Below are positions 1-11,395 of a stretch of DNA of 64,000 bases, piece after piece; the stretch's first letter is position 1; each line of letters starts with the position of its first letter. The DNA is taken from positions 5,955,501 through 6,019,500 of the forward strand of contig OX359275.1 in NCBI GenBank assembly GCA_947179155.2, in the 5' to 3' direction. Source of the stretch: Hedera helix (taxonomy: Eukaryota; Streptophyta; Magnoliopsida; Apiales; Araliaceae). Under the pieces are notes generated by a model, which saw only the letters and a program-made list of their open reading frames with translations, was not told the origin of the DNA and did no database searches. A program made the position numbers and the translations under genes.

Positions 1-12
1 GCAGTGCTATTT

Positions 13-3000
13 CTACTGGTAGTACTTTTTCAACCTGCCACCATGCTAAGTGTTCCTTATATCTACTCCCATCATATCCCGAAGTCGATAAGTCCCTTCC
101 TTAACCATTTCGGTGATTTCATAAGGTCCCTTCCAATTGGGCATCAATTTCCCAGTACTGCTAGGTGTCGAGGCCTCCACCTCCCTAAGTACCAAGTCTC
201 CCACCTCAAACCTTCGAATTCGAACCCTTCAATTGTAGTACTTGGCTGTTCTCTGCTGGTAAACGGCCAACCTCAGCAACGCAGCATCCCAGACCTCTCC
301 CAGCAGGTCGAGGTTCAGTTTGAGCCCTTCTTCATTGTATAGCTCTTTGAAGCATGACACCCTGAATGAAGACGATCCGATCTCGACCGGGATCAGGGCG
401 TCCGTCCCATATGCCAGTTTGAAGGGTGAATCTCCCGTAGTCGAATGCGGAGTAATTCGGTAAGACCATAGGACGCTTTGTAACTTCTCGGGCCAATGTC
501 CTTTAGCCTCATCTAGTCTCCTTTTAACCCCTCTAAGGAGAGCTCGATTGGTCACTTCTACTTGCCCGTTGGATTGAGGGTGTGCCACCGAAGTTTTTCG
601 ATGTTAGATGCCTAGATCAGAGAGGAGTTCTTCAAACTTTTTTCCAATGAACTGCGTACCGTTATCAGAGACGAGTACCATTGGGATACCGAATCGATAA
701 ACCACTGACTCCTTCATGAACTTCACACAATTATCTTCGGTGATATGGCAAAATGGTTTAGCTTCGACCCATTTGGTCATGTAGTCGATGGCTACAATCA
801 CGTATTGGAGCTGTCCTTTGGCTTTGGGAAGGGGCCCTAACAAGTCAATTCCCCAAATGGCGAAGGGAATAGGAGAAAGCACTGACGACAACTCCTCGAG
901 AGGTTGGCGAGGGACCGAGCTATTGATCTGACACTTAGGACACTTCTAGACATACCCTTTTCCTTCCTGGAACATAGTAGGCCAGTAATACCCCTGTCGA
1001 ACCAACTTGTACGCCAACGTCTTAGCACCCATATGGTCCCCACAAATCCCTTCATGGACCTCCTTAAGTGCATATGACGCTTTAGATGGAATTAAGCACT
1101 TTAATAACGGAGACGAGTATGATTTCTGGTACAATTCTCCATCAATTAGGCAGAAGTAAGAGCTTCGGTATTTAATTCTTTTAGCCAAAATCTTATCCGT
1201 TGGAAGCTTCCCGTCAGCTAAGTAATCAAGATAAGGTGTTATCCAGCAATTAGACCTCTCGATACACAGAAGTTCCTTTCTATTGATACTTGGTTCGGTC
1301 AGGACCTCTAGATACACCGATCCCGCAAAATCCTCCACCTGCGTTGTAGCTAGTTTTGACAAGCCGTCGGCGATAGAATTGCCTTCTCTTTCGATTCCCT
1401 TAACATCATAAGATTCAAATTTAAGTAGCATCATTTTCACTTCGGCCACATACCTAGCCATCCTCACGCCTCGAGCTTCATACTCGCCCTGAATTTGCTT
1501 TACAACCAACTGGGATTCACTGAAAATGATCAAATGATGAACTTCTAAGCTTCTTGCTAACCGCAGGCCAGCCAGTACTGCCTCATACTCTGCCTCGTTG
1601 TTAGTAGCTCGAAACTTAAATCGTATAGCTTGCTAAACCTTGAAATCCTCAGAACTCACTAGGATAACTCCTGCCCCACTAGCCTCTACATTGGTTGATC
1701 CATCAACATACATGGTCCAACAAAAAGTAGGGCCCGGTTGCCCCCCAACCGTGAGGGCGACATCAAAAGTTGGGTTATCTCCATCTTTAGAGAAAGTACA
1801 CTCAATTATGAAGTCCGACAAAGCCTGTCCTTTGATGGCAGTCCGGGGATGGTATTCCAAATTGTACTGAGTCAATTCGACATCCCATGTCATCATCCTG
1901 CCCGAGGCGTCAGGTCTTCCCAAGACCTTCTTTAGAGGCTGGGTTGTGTAAACAACAATAAGCCGACCCTGAAAATAATGTCGGAGCTTCCGGCTGGCTA
2001 CCACTAAAGCGTATGCGCATTTCTCCAAATTCGGGTATCTGGTCTCTACATCCCGTAAAACATGACTGACATAATACACAGGTCTTTGAACACCTCCTTC
2101 CTCCCTAACTAGGGCCGCGTCGACGGCCGAAGGGCCAACCGAAAGGTAAAGATACAATAGCTCTCTTGGGACCAGTCTCTGTAATAAAGGGGCAGCCATC
2201 AAATACTTCTTGATACCTTGGAATGCATCTTCACACTCCGAATTCCACTGGAAAGTTTTCTCATTCTTGGGCCCTTTTAACGTGTCGAAGAAGGGAAGAC
2301 ACCTTTCTGCTGATCTTGACATAAACCTTCTCAACGCGGCAATGCAACCAGAGAGCCTTTGAACGTCCTTGAAGCTTTGTGGAGATCGCATGTCTAGAAC
2401 TGCCTTGATCTCTTCTGGGTTAGCTTCAATCCCTCTCTTGCTTACCAAGTAACCCAAAAATTTACCTGAACTAAGACCAAAGGTGCACTTAGCAGGGTTC
2501 AGACGCATGTTGTGCCGTCGGACTGTCTCAAAACACTCATCCAAATCCCGGAGATGACCCTGAGTCCGAGGACTCTTAACAATCATATCATCCACATACA
2601 CTTCCATGTTCCTCCCTATCTGTCTTCGGAAGACGGTGTTCATCATTCTCTGATAGGTGGCTCTGGCATTTATCAATCCAAAGGTCATTCTCTTGTAGAC
2701 ATAAATGGCCCAATGGGTGATGAACGCCGTATTAGGGATGTCTTCCTTTGTCATATGAATCTGATGATAGCCCGAGAAGGCATCCAAGAAACTCAAAACC
2801 GAATTGCCCGAGGTGGCGTCAATCAGTTGGTCGATATGTGGGAGCGGATAGAAATCCTTTGGGCAAGCTTTGTTTAAATCCGTGTAATCTATGCAAACTC
2901 TCCACTTTCCATTCTGCTTCCTGACCAGAACTACATTGGTCAGCCATTCCGGGTATTCGATCTCTTCAATGACTCCTGCATCTAGAAGTTTCCCGAGCTC

Positions 3001-4029
3001 GATGTCTATAATCTTTTGACGCTCAGGTGCAAATATCCTCTATTTCTGCCGCACTGGCTTTCTGTCGGGGTCAACTGCTAACCTGTGAACAGCCACGGCC
3101 TCAGGGATTCCAGGCATGTCCCGTGGTGTCCAAGCAAAAATGTCGGCATAGTCTCATAGGAGTTGAACCAATTGAGTTTTTGTGCCTCTCGGTAGCTCGA
3201 CACCTATTTTCATCGTTTTGAATTTGTTGCCAGGTATCAACTTAACTTTTTCAATGCTCTCGGCGGGAGACGCCAGGGGTTCTGTATCCCCCTCCGCGTA
3301 TGGCTCTACATCGACAACCATCGTACACTTCTGCCGACTGACCCCCACAGCCAAAGCCGTCACGGCATGACGATAGTATTTTCAAGCGATATCGATATCT
3401 CCCTTCACCTCTCCCACTCCTTCCGAGTTTGGGAACTTGATCTTGAAGTGGGGTATGGATGTAACAACATTTAAAGCAGTCAAAGTGGTTCGTCCTAAGA
3501 TTGCATTGTAAGCCGAATCCACTTGAACAACAAAAAACTTTATCTGCAATGTAACCTGCCGTGGAGCTGTGCCGAACACCATGGGTAGCTCCAAGGTACC
3601 AATCACAGGTACTGCTTCATTTTCGAACCCATACAAAGGCGACTTTGCCCCAACCTCCGACCTCACGCCCTGAAGATCCATTCTCTGATATGCATGGCTG
3701 TACAACACATCCACCGACGACCCATTGTCAACCATTATTCTATTCATATCCACTGGTCTGACCTGCACAGTAATAACCAAAGCTCCTTCATGAGGCTCAA
3801 CGGCTTCGGTCGGATAGTCATCATCCGAAAAGGAGATGACCATTTTGGGGTAAGGCCGAGGGGCTGACGAGCACGGACCAGTCAGCGTCGATATGGAGCC
3901 GAAAGATCGGCGCCTCTTACCAAGTCTCCCCGGGGAAGACCCTCCTATTATAACGTCAATTACTCTTCGAGGAGAGTTACTCGGTTCGACCCCCTTCTCA
4001 GCCCCTGGCCTAGAATTATCTGTTCTCAC
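13..4029 (-). pseudogene. pol: pol of Tat-clade element: PR-RT-RH-aRH-INT, eight in-frame stops
   Basis: Domains in order on the minus strand: aspartic protease (3382-4029) with active-site-like MVDNGSSVDVLYSHAY; reverse transcriptase (about 2300-3040) with SFLDAFSGYHQI and the catalytic YVDD in MEVYVDDMIVK; RNase H (about 1750-2150) with YYVSHVLRDVETRYPNLEK; a second RNase H (946-1630) with NNEAEYEAVLAGLRLA and HHLIIFSESQLVVKQI; integrase (13-945) with CPKCQINS, WGIDLLGPLPKAKGQ, FVSDNGTQF-like VSDNGTQF and VAHPQSNGQVE. Stops fall at 46, 604, 946, 1633, 3040, 3154, 3382 and 4030. The three TGA stops (3154, 3382, 4030) fit CGA-to-TGA changes. The frame otherwise continues, so this was a full-length copy. 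Confidence 0.93.
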
Positions 4030-4032
4030 TCA

Positions 4033-5957
4033 TCTGTCGACCACGAATTGTTTTAGTTCACCCCTCTGAACTTTAGATTCGATCCTGTCCATTAGCCCGG
4101 TGCACGCCTCCGTGGTATGCCCGACCCGACGATGGTATAGGCAATAGGGACTTGATCCACTCGGTCTATAGTTCGACGGTGCCAGTCCCGACCCTTTTTC
4201 CTGTCTGATGGCTTCCAAAACTTTGACCCGGTCGGCGCTCAGAGGCGTATATGCACGATTCTCCGTCCTCAGCTGAAAGGGCGGTCTTCCCAGATTTGGC
4301 GGTCCACCTCTTTGCTTCACTCGATCAAACGAGGGGGTCGAATATCCCCGCCTCTATTCCCACCATAGGCCTTACCCTCCAAGCCTCTGCTCTTTGGTAT
4401 CAAACTATCCATCGCCTCCTTGACCGCTATAAACTTCTCAGCTCGGTCATACGCATCTAAGAGGTCTTTTGGAGGGTTGAACATTATGTCCTTTATCATC
4501 TTCTGGTTCTGGGTAACATCCATCCCAGTGGTGAAGAATCTTAGTGCCTGTATCATGTTGAGGTCAGTGATAGTTCCCACCGCGTCCCGAAACCTTTGAA
4601 CATACTGGCTCAATGACTCATCTGGTTTCTGTTTTATCTGTATCAAAGAAGTCGTCACCTTACCTCTCCTCTTGTTACTGCCGAACCGTTCATGGAACCG
4701 AACATTCAACTCGGTCCATGAATGAATACAATTGGGGGGTAACGACATCATCCACTGCTTGCCCCCTTTTTCAGTGTTGTCACGAAGATCTGACACATGC
4801 CGGCCTCAGAATGATTATAATATCTCGTCACCCTCTCATATGAACTGGTATGGTCGTATGGGTCGCCAGAGCCATCGTACATTTCAAGAGGTGGCAACTT
4901 CTTCTTGGGATCAGCTTTCTCTTGATCAATAGCTGTTGAAAAGGGGGATTTTGGATCTAAAGGCATAGGTCTGGACGCCTCGACTTCAGATCTCGTCGTA
5001 GGCCTTACTTCCGCCACCGCCAGCCTTTTCTCCAATTCAAAAATTCTTTCCATAACCGGGTCAGCTATGGGCACATAAGGAACCATGCGTTGATCTTGCC
5101 GACCCGACACTGCCCCTGGGCCTCCTTGTCCCACTTCATACTCCGGGGTCTTCACCCTTTCTTGAGAGCACTGACCGAGGGAAGCGGGGTGTGCCCTTTC
5201 TGACCTGTCTTCGCCTATGTGGCCGATGTGTCCCATAGAACCTTGGGATGGGCGCGCACCCCTTATTTCGCCCCGACCGTCCCGGTCACGCCTCATATAA
5301 CCCTGAGACTGGTGTTGGCCCCTTATATCGTCCCAACCGTCCCGGTCATGTCTCATATAATCCTGAGACTGGTGTTGGCCCCTTATATCGTCCTGACCGT
5401 CCCGGTCATGTCTCATATAACCCTGAGATTGGTGTATGCCCCTTATATCGTCCCGACCATCCTGGTCATGCCTCATATAACCCTGAGACTGGTGTAGGCC
5501 CCTTATATCGTCCCGACCTTCCCGGTCATGCCTCACCCTTCCTTGTTCTGACCTAGGTCGACTTTGCGGGGTATCGGCTCGCTCTCTGCTGTCAATAGTC
5601 GCGGACGGATTCTCTTGTAAATTCAGTAAGTAGTTCTGCCAGTCTACGATGCAAGGTTTCTAACTCAATCTCAACCTCCCTGATCCGGGACCATTTATCT
5701 CTCTCGGCATGTTCCCGTTGGAGGATTCTCTCCGAAGGTGCCACTTCATCCTCCGACCTCTTCCGATATGACTCACGCCTCCCCGAAACGGGAGGTGTAA
5801 ACAGACGCCTCTTAACGGGCTCAGAATGAGCGTGGACCCGCGTTCGCTCTGACCGTTGCACTCCCGATCGGTGTTTCCTCGAGGCTTCAGTATTCTCCTC
5901 ACGGGGGTCAAAGGAAGACCCTTGTCGACCCCCATTTGAGCTACCTCTTTCTTCCAT
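4033..5957 (-). pseudogene. gag: gag of Tat-clade element, frameshifted
   Basis: The likely start is the ATG at 5957-5955 (MEERGSSN). The N-terminal part is very charged and is followed by a tandem array of 20-residue repeats (5221-5536). The retrotransposon gag domain lies at about 4430-4790 and includes WTELNVRFHERF and LSQYVQRFRDAVG. A zinc-knuckle-like YCLYHRRVGHTTEAC lies at about 4115-4160. Gag packages element RNA into virus-like particles. The reading frame is broken near 5590 (one-base shift), near 4770-4796 and near 4318, and a TGA at 4030-4032 separates it from the protease. In Tat elements gag and pol are usually one frame or nearly so, so these are decay events. Confidence 0.85.
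5221..5536 (-). repeat. 60-bp tandem array inside gag (five 20-aa copies)
   Basis: The period is exactly 60 nt, visible as near-identical blocks starting at 5281, 5341, 5401 and 5461, with a more diverged copy at 5221-5280. On the minus strand each unit encodes about 20 residues of the type MRHDRDGxDDIRGxHQSQGY. The repeat keeps the reading frame in every copy. Confidence 0.9.
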
Positions 5958-6004
5958 AAGAATGATCTTTAATCGAAAACAACAAGGTGACTTAAGTATC
6001 AAAC

Positions 6005-6024
6005 AGCCCTCCTTCTAGCGCCAA
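6005..6024 (-). other. Primer-binding site of the Tat element
   Basis: On the minus strand, immediately inside the LTR end, the sequence is TTGGCGCTAGAAGGAGGG. It starts with the TGG expected for pairing with the CCA 3' end of a tRNA, in the correct place for first-strand priming. I did not identify which tRNA it matches. Confidence 0.7.
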
Positions 6025-6589
6025 TGTTGACGTCTAATTTTCACTCTTACCGTAATCACCCGTCAGCAAGATACCTGCACACGTAACAAACCGTTACCAC
6101 CTCACAAGACAGTCGTGATTTGGACCGTCCGGAGATGCTCCGGTGTAAGAGTAAGTTTAGGGGAATAACGTCACAATGAAGGACTTTTAGTGTTAGCTGG
6201 AATCTCTCAGAAGTTTGATAGCTTAATGTTTGTAATGTAAAAAGATTAATTACCTTTGTAATTGCGAAGTTGATAGTATATAACCCATCCATGCATCGTA
6301 AGACGTCCAGTCATATCCTCATGAGTGTAAACGTGACGTTCTCTTCCACCTGTTCCACTTGGTCCGTTGGGGGAAGATACTAGCGTGGGCTGTTCCCTGT
6401 GTCAGTCTGTCAAAGTGGACAAAAATGGCTTAAACGTCCTATCAACCGCCTTAAGAAGAAAAGATCTCAGACCTCGGGCCCCGGGCCCAATAAGAAGGAA
6501 AGAAGCCTGACCCGGCCCAAATCTCAGGTAAAAGAAGGAACCCCGGCCCAAAGAGATAAGTTCAAAGCCCAAAGAAATCACACCCCAAC

Positions 6590-6590
<1 letters not shown>
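6025..6590 (-). repeat. 5' LTR of the Tat-clade element (566 bp)
   Basis: The boundaries are TGTTGACG at 6025 and CCCCAACA ending at 6590, so the LTR has TG...CA ends with short inverted termini TGTTG/CAACA. The inner edge abuts the primer-binding site and the outer edge abuts an ATA microsatellite. It should contain the promoter driving leftward transcription. The partner LTR is outside the window, so LTR divergence cannot be measured here. Confidence 0.85.

Positions 6591-6670
<80 letters not shown>
6591..6670. repeat. (ATA)n microsatellite, about 27 units
   Basis: This is an uninterrupted trinucleotide tract starting at the first base outside the Tat LTR. The host target duplication (expected 5 bp) is probably hidden inside it. 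Confidence 0.95.
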
Positions 6671-6672
<2 letters not shown>

Positions 6673-7519
6673 CTTATCTGTTACACAAAAAATATCATTT
6701 TTGCTTTTTAAAAATAAATAAATTTTGATTAATTTTATATTATAAACTAAAATTAATTATAAATTATATAAAAGGTATTATTAATTACAATATCTCTTGT
6801 TAAAAAATATTTAAATTGAATTTAAAACTCCAATAGTAATTTTGTATTTCGGAATGGAAAAGATAAAACTAACAATAATAAATAGTAAATAATAATATGA
6901 GAAAGTTATATTAATAATGGGCATATGTAATGGATTTTAATAAATTATTTAAGTTTATTAAATAATTTTTTATATAATTACATATTGTTCTTTATTTTAG
7001 TTGATTGAGATATATTTTATTTAATTTCATATTGTTATTTTTTTTAGGACAAGATGTTAACAATTTACAGTTTTGTGGAGTTCATATTCATATAGTTTAG
7101 GAAGCTTAGAAATCCATTTGAGATTCATTTAGTAGGAGTGAATCTTGAATATTCTCCGTTTTGAGACTGTTCTTGAATGTTTCAATCCTAGTTAGGTCGG
7201 TGTTAACAACTTGAGCACATGTTTATATTTTGAGAATTTTAGTCAGTATATATCTCTTAATGTTTTTCAGGTGTACATTTAGACAACGACTTGTTAGTCT
7301 ATTTCATGTACTTAAAGACCATAAGGAGGTGCTGCCAAAATTTCTTAAATTGTAAGGATGTGTTCAAGTTGTTGGCATCAGTGGAGCGACACATCTGGGA
7401 ATGGGATAGAAGCCTGACCTGTTTGAGTGGGAGATGAAGTTAGGAAACTCATATGTATGCATATACATTAACCCTCATACTTGATTGTGCTTTGATTTTC
7501 TATATATATTAGACCATAA
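6671..7519. other. AT-rich stretch, no gene seen
   Basis: There is no convincing coding frame. The right part (from about 7040) probably belongs to the 5' region of the CACTA remnant because it leads directly into its transposase fragment, but I found no clear CACTA terminus here. Confidence 0.4.
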
Positions 7520-7800
7520 ATGAAGATGTTTGTTGATCGAAGTTGGACGGAACGTAGGATAGCCACTGATAAGATTGAGCTTAACTCTGAGTACCGTAGT
7601 GGGGTTGAACAATTTCTCAATTTTTCATTTGACCAAGACAGCGGTAATGAGATCAGATGTCCTTCTAGGAGATGTGTGAATGAAGTGTGGAAGGAAATAA
7701 GTGATGTTATGTGCGACCTATTTGCGTATGGGTTCAAGTAGGGATATAGTACATGGATCTATCATAGGAAAACCTGGTTAGATGAACGTGAATCTGAATC
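7520..7800 (+). pseudogene. CACTA TNP2 transposase, N-terminal transposase-associated domain fragment
   Basis: The translation has the conserved pattern of the transposase-associated domain of plant En/Spm transposases: DRSWTERRI near the start, then YRSGVEQFLNFSF, then IRCPSRRCVNEV, which corresponds to the family's RCPCxxC zinc-binding motif with the first Cys pair weakened. After a TAG at 7739 the same frame continues as GYSTWIYHRKTW, matching the usual motif following this domain. The catalytic part of TNP2 is absent. The fragment is about 90 codons, where the full proteins are many hundreds of residues. Confidence 0.75.
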
Positions 7801-8088
7801 GGCATGCAGAGCTGACGAAAGGTGACGGTGGTTTTATCTCACCTGAGGCAGAGGAAATAGTTGTAAGTAATTTTATCATTTATTTTGTTTGTATTTTAAT
7901 TCATGCAATTAGTATTCATATTCTTTTACATCTTTATGTTTTTATTTCATACTAGGTTTCAAGACCTTACTAAGGCTCGGGATACTCAGAGAGCTGATAT
8001 CGAGGTAGATCTCTCCACGCATGAAAATGAAGAGATTAGTGACTGGCTACAAGTTACAAGAGGACTGAAGAAGAATTGAATTCTGGGC

Positions 8089-8445
8089 ATGCTAGGAGTC
8101 CTAGCGTACACTGTAGTGCCTGCAGCAAAAGCCAGATGTCGCCCCTCTACTGGATCAGATGGTACGAGTGGATCGGAAGCCAACCCATTCTTATCGTACG
8201 ATTTCTTTCGGAGGATCGTCGATGGGTGCATAACGAGTAGTCAAATTCGATCATGCACACCATCACGTGAGCTTGTCTACCACCTCACTCAGGAGCTCGT
8301 ACATGGTTCCATTGATCCAACTTCACGAGACGAGCTATGGGGTCTAGTAGCACAGAAGGCCATTCGAATAACAATGTTTGTACTTGTAAACCTCTTTCCC
8401 CTACATATGCAACATGTAAATAAAAATCTTAATTTCTGTATTTAA
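8089..8445 (+). pseudogene. Unrecognised open frame inside the CACTA remnant
   Basis: An open frame of 118 codons lies between the TNP2 fragment and the tandem array. The N-terminal third is rich in Ser/Gly/Thr. The middle reads FLSYDFFRRIVDGCITSSQ and SRELVYHLTQELVHGSIDP, which looks like genuine protein. I do not recognise a family. Position and strand suggest an exon of the second CACTA gene (tnpA-like), perhaps spliced to the acidic exon at 9399. Coding status is uncertain. Confidence 0.35.
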
Positions 8446-8515
8446 ATATATAATTTGTAATAATACATATTATATTAATTATATAAATTATTAAAAAGTT
8501 AGAAAAAAAAAATAA

Positions 8516-9372
8516 TTGCCTAACTTATATTTAAAAATCTTAGATAAATATAGGAAAAGCAAACCAAAACTTATCCCGGACATCGAAACGACGCAAAATC
8601 ATAGGCGTAACACCTCTTACATATTTCAAACACGTGGCAACTTACGGGGCTCGATTCCGAGTTCCAATGGCCGTGTTAGAATCTCGTTTGCCTAACTTAT
8701 ATTAAAAAAAACTTAGACAAATATAGAAAAAGTAGACCAAAACTCACCCCGGGTATAAAAATTATGCAAAATCATAGATGTGGAACCTCATACATATTTT
8801 AAACGCATGACAACTTATAATGCTTGATTTCAAGTTTCGATGGCCGAGTTAGAACCTCGTTTGCCTAATTTATATTAAAAAAAACTTAAACAAATATAGG
8901 AAAAGTAGACCAAAACTAACCCCGGTCATAGAAACGATGTAAAATCGTAGACATATCACCTCTTGTATATTTTAAACGTGTGACAACTTACGGAGCTCGA
9001 TTCTGAGTTCCGATGACCAAGTTAGAACCTCGTTTGTCTAACTTATATTAAAAAAAACTTAGACAAATATAGAAAAAGTAGATCGAAACTCGTCCCGGGC
9101 ATAGAAACAATGTGAAACCGTAGACGTAGTACTTCTTACATATTTTAAACGAGTAATAACTTGCAGGGCTCAATTCCGAGGGCTGAGTTAGAACCTTGTT
9201 TGCCTAACTTATTTTAAAAAAAAATCAGACAAACATAGGAAAAGTAGACTAAAACTCGCCACGAGCATAAAAACGATGTGAAACTGTTGACGTAGCACCT
9301 CTTACATATTTCAAACGCGTAACAACTTACGGTGCTCCATTCTGAGTTCTGATGGCCGAGTTAGAACTTCTT
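8516..9372 (+). repeat. Tandem array, five units of about 172 bp
   Basis: Each unit begins TTGCCTAACTTATATTAAAA and contains GTAGACCAAAACT and CTTACGG(G/T)GCTC segments. Unit starts are at 8516, 8688, 8861, 9034 and 9200, and a sixth start at 9373 is cut off, giving periods of 172, 173, 173, 166 and 173. Units differ by many substitutions, so the array is old. Confidence 0.9.
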
Positions 9373-9398
9373 TTGCCTAACTTATATTTTAATTTTGT

Positions 9399-9587
9399 AG
9401 TTTCTTGTTGATGAGCCTCATGACATAGGTGAAGCCAGTGGCGATGGCGAAGACCCCAGAAGAGATGGTAAGGACCGCCGAGCCGATGTTGATGATGGTG
9501 CTGAGGGTGGGACCGACAATGACACGATGGACGATATTCACTCGTCTGCCACTGGCGATGATGACGGTGACGACCTGGGGATATAGC
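9399..9587 (+). pseudogene. Acidic C-terminal exon, CACTA-associated
   Basis: After a splice-acceptor-like TTTTGTAG a frame of 62 codons runs to a TAG at 9585-9587. It is extremely rich in Asp and Glu (for example DVDDGAEGGTDNDTMDD and ATGDDDGDDLGI at the end). It has raised GC content relative to the flanks. An acidic last exon of a transposon gene is my best reading. The exon call rests on composition and the acceptor only. Confidence 0.35.
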
Positions 9588-9924
9588 ACGTTGTAAATTT
9601 TTTACTTTGATGTATCTAACTACAGTTGGTTTTTGGGTTGTACAGACTATGATATTGTATGTAGTTAGTTTGATGATTTATATTTACTTGTATATATCTA
9701 TCTAGTTGTTTGGTGATACATTGATTACATTTTATATGTAGTTACATTTTATGGTTGTAATTATGTTGTGTACGCATTTGATGGTTGATTGTATTTTTTT
9801 GAATGGTTATCAGTATACGTTAGTCAAGAATTATTTGTTATTTTTAGTTTATAACAGGTACAATTATGTATATGTAAAAAAAAGGGGGGGATTTTGCAAA
9901 AAGATTTTTAAAAAAGTTTTAGAA

Positions 9925-10290
9925 AAAGGTCATTAGCAACGGAATCATTGGCGACGGCATTGACCGCCGACAATGAGGCAACAGCGACGATCTATTTCAT
10001 TGCAAATGCGTAGTTCAATTAAAAAAATAAAAGTCATTGATGACGGACAATCCGTCACTAAAGACTGTTTATTTTTATTATACTATTAGTCGTTGGCGAC
10101 GAACCGTCCGTCACTATCATTGGTGATGGACTTTTCGTCGCTATTAAATCATTGCCAATGGTGGTCTACGAAAACGTGGGCGCGTTGACATTGTCGATGG
10201 ACAGATCCGTCACTAATTACCTCACTGCCGACGACAATGAGGTCATTGGCGACGAGCATGTTTGTCTGTAATGACTTTTTTTTTTGTAGC
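9925..10290 (+). repeat. CACTA-type terminal region with short inverted repeats
   Basis: The motif GGCGACGG and its complement (CCGTCGC/CCGTCACTA) recur in both orientations about ten times between 9945 and 10255. The region ends with a run of T and GTAGCG, like the reverse complement of a CACTA terminus. Such subterminal repeats are transposase binding sites in En/Spm elements. Confidence 0.65.
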
Positions 10291-11395
10291 GGGTTCTATA
10301 TCTCATTAAATGCATAAATAAGGATACTGTTGTAAACTCTAATTATAACGTTTGGCTAAGATGGTAAAAGTAAGGAACTATTAAAAGAATGTTAAATTAT
10401 CGTCAATAGTTAAAGTTATGTTTTACATGTATTGAACACTAAAGTCACAAGAGAGATAATTTCTACAAATCATATTAATCAAGTTACTCAAGAGAGAATA
10501 AAGTGTTTAACTAACCTAATATTTAGTTACTCAAAAGAAAATTTATTTTAAGTAAAGTGAGAGTTATTTCTTCTTATAAAACAAGAATACAACAAATGGA
10601 CTGTGTAAAGTATTAAACTTGGTTAGCCAAACGTGTATCATCAAGTATTGATTCTTTAGTTTTTGTTTATGAATTAAATCTATCAAAACATAATCCAGTT
10701 TCTTGTATCTAGACAGTGGTATAACATGTCATGTTACTTTTATCATACAGAGATTTATAAACTAGTGAAAACCAAATTAGGAAAAAATCAAAAGCTCGTG
10801 ATTGAAAATAACAAATATTTAATAGTAGTATTTGTGGGAGAATTCAAGCTCATGATTGAAAGTAAAAAAGATGCAATAATAGTATTTGTGGGAGAACACA
10901 CTTTAAGTATTGGCTTTTAGGCAAAATATAAATTCAATTTTTATTTTAGACAAAGTTTATTTTACATTTGAAGAAAAAAATTTAAAAATAATAATTCTTT
11001 TAATTTAAATGTGATATGTGACTGCACTTTGTCATGTGGTTTGTGTGTAGTATTTTTTTTAGCTCCCACATATATTTATGGTTATTGTATTGCATTTTAA
11101 AAACTCTTACCTAAGAAAGAATCGTACATATTGTGACATAAAAGTTTGGTCATGTTTCTAGAGAAAGAATGAAAGTCTTATAAAATTTGATATTCTTGCT
11201 CACTCTTGACTTCAGTAATCTAGAGAAATATATGTAAACTGTTGAAGGGTAATTAAAATGACCAAAATAAGGATTAAATTAATTGTCCATTATATTGGTG
11301 TACTGGATTAAATCCATAAGGACACTAGTAATTACCATTTAGCCACCTTATGGAGAGTTTATTATTATTTTTATTTTTATTGACCATTATTTTAA
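10291..11395. other. AT-rich intergenic stretch with one small duplication
   Basis: No gene is supported. The only structure is a tandem duplication of about 55 bp at 10790-10895 (AGCTCRTGATTGAAA ... GTATTTGTGGGAGAA twice), which sits inside a 64-codon open frame of doubtful meaning. Confidence 0.4.

Larger units (their letters stand above)
1..6590 (-). mobile_element. Ty3/gypsy retrotransposon, Tat clade, decayed, 3' LTR off-window
   Basis: Reading on the minus strand from 6590 leftwards, the order is LTR, primer-binding site, gag, protease, reverse transcriptase, RNase H, a second (archaeal-type) RNase H and integrase, with the pol stop at 13-15. The second RNase H between the first RNase H and integrase is the hallmark of the Tat lineage (Ogre/Retand/Tat). 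The downstream LTR lies left of the window. Numerous in-frame stops and at least three frameshifts mean the copy cannot be autonomous. The clade is inferred from domain order and motifs; the finer family is not resolved. Confidence 0.93.
7520..10290 (+). mobile_element. CACTA (En/Spm-like) DNA transposon remnant
   Basis: Three features fit one plus-strand CACTA element: a TNP2-type transposase N-terminal fragment (7520-7800), a tandem array of about 172-bp units (8516-9372), and a terminal region (9925-10290) dense in short inverted GGCGACGG / CCGTCGC motifs. That region ends in a T-run followed by GTAGCG, close to the CACTA-type terminus (reverse complement CGCTACAAAA). The matching left terminus was not found; it may be lost or lie beyond the Tat insertion. 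The extent is inferred. Confidence 0.65.

Noticed and set aside
4..342. Open frame on the plus strand over the gypsy integrase
   Set aside because: Shadow of the minus-strand pol frame; no independent features.
5221..5540. Repeat array considered as CRISPR-like
   Set aside because: Contiguous 60-bp units without unique spacers, in frame within gag.
5248..5556. Plus-strand frame of Pro/Gly/Tyr-rich repeats
   Set aside because: It is the reverse reading of the 60-bp gag array, which is coding on the minus strand.
6399..6728. 109-codon frame with a poly-Ile tail
   Set aside because: Runs through the LTR and the ATA microsatellite; the Ile run is ATA codons.
9389..9589. Minus-strand frame that looks like a membrane protein
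   Set aside because: Complement of an Asp-rich plus-strand stretch; GAT/GAC codons read as ATC/GTC give false hydrophobicity.
10726..10920. 64-codon frame with an internal 18-residue repeat
   Set aside because: Short, Lys/Ile/Val-rich, explained by a small DNA tandem duplication.
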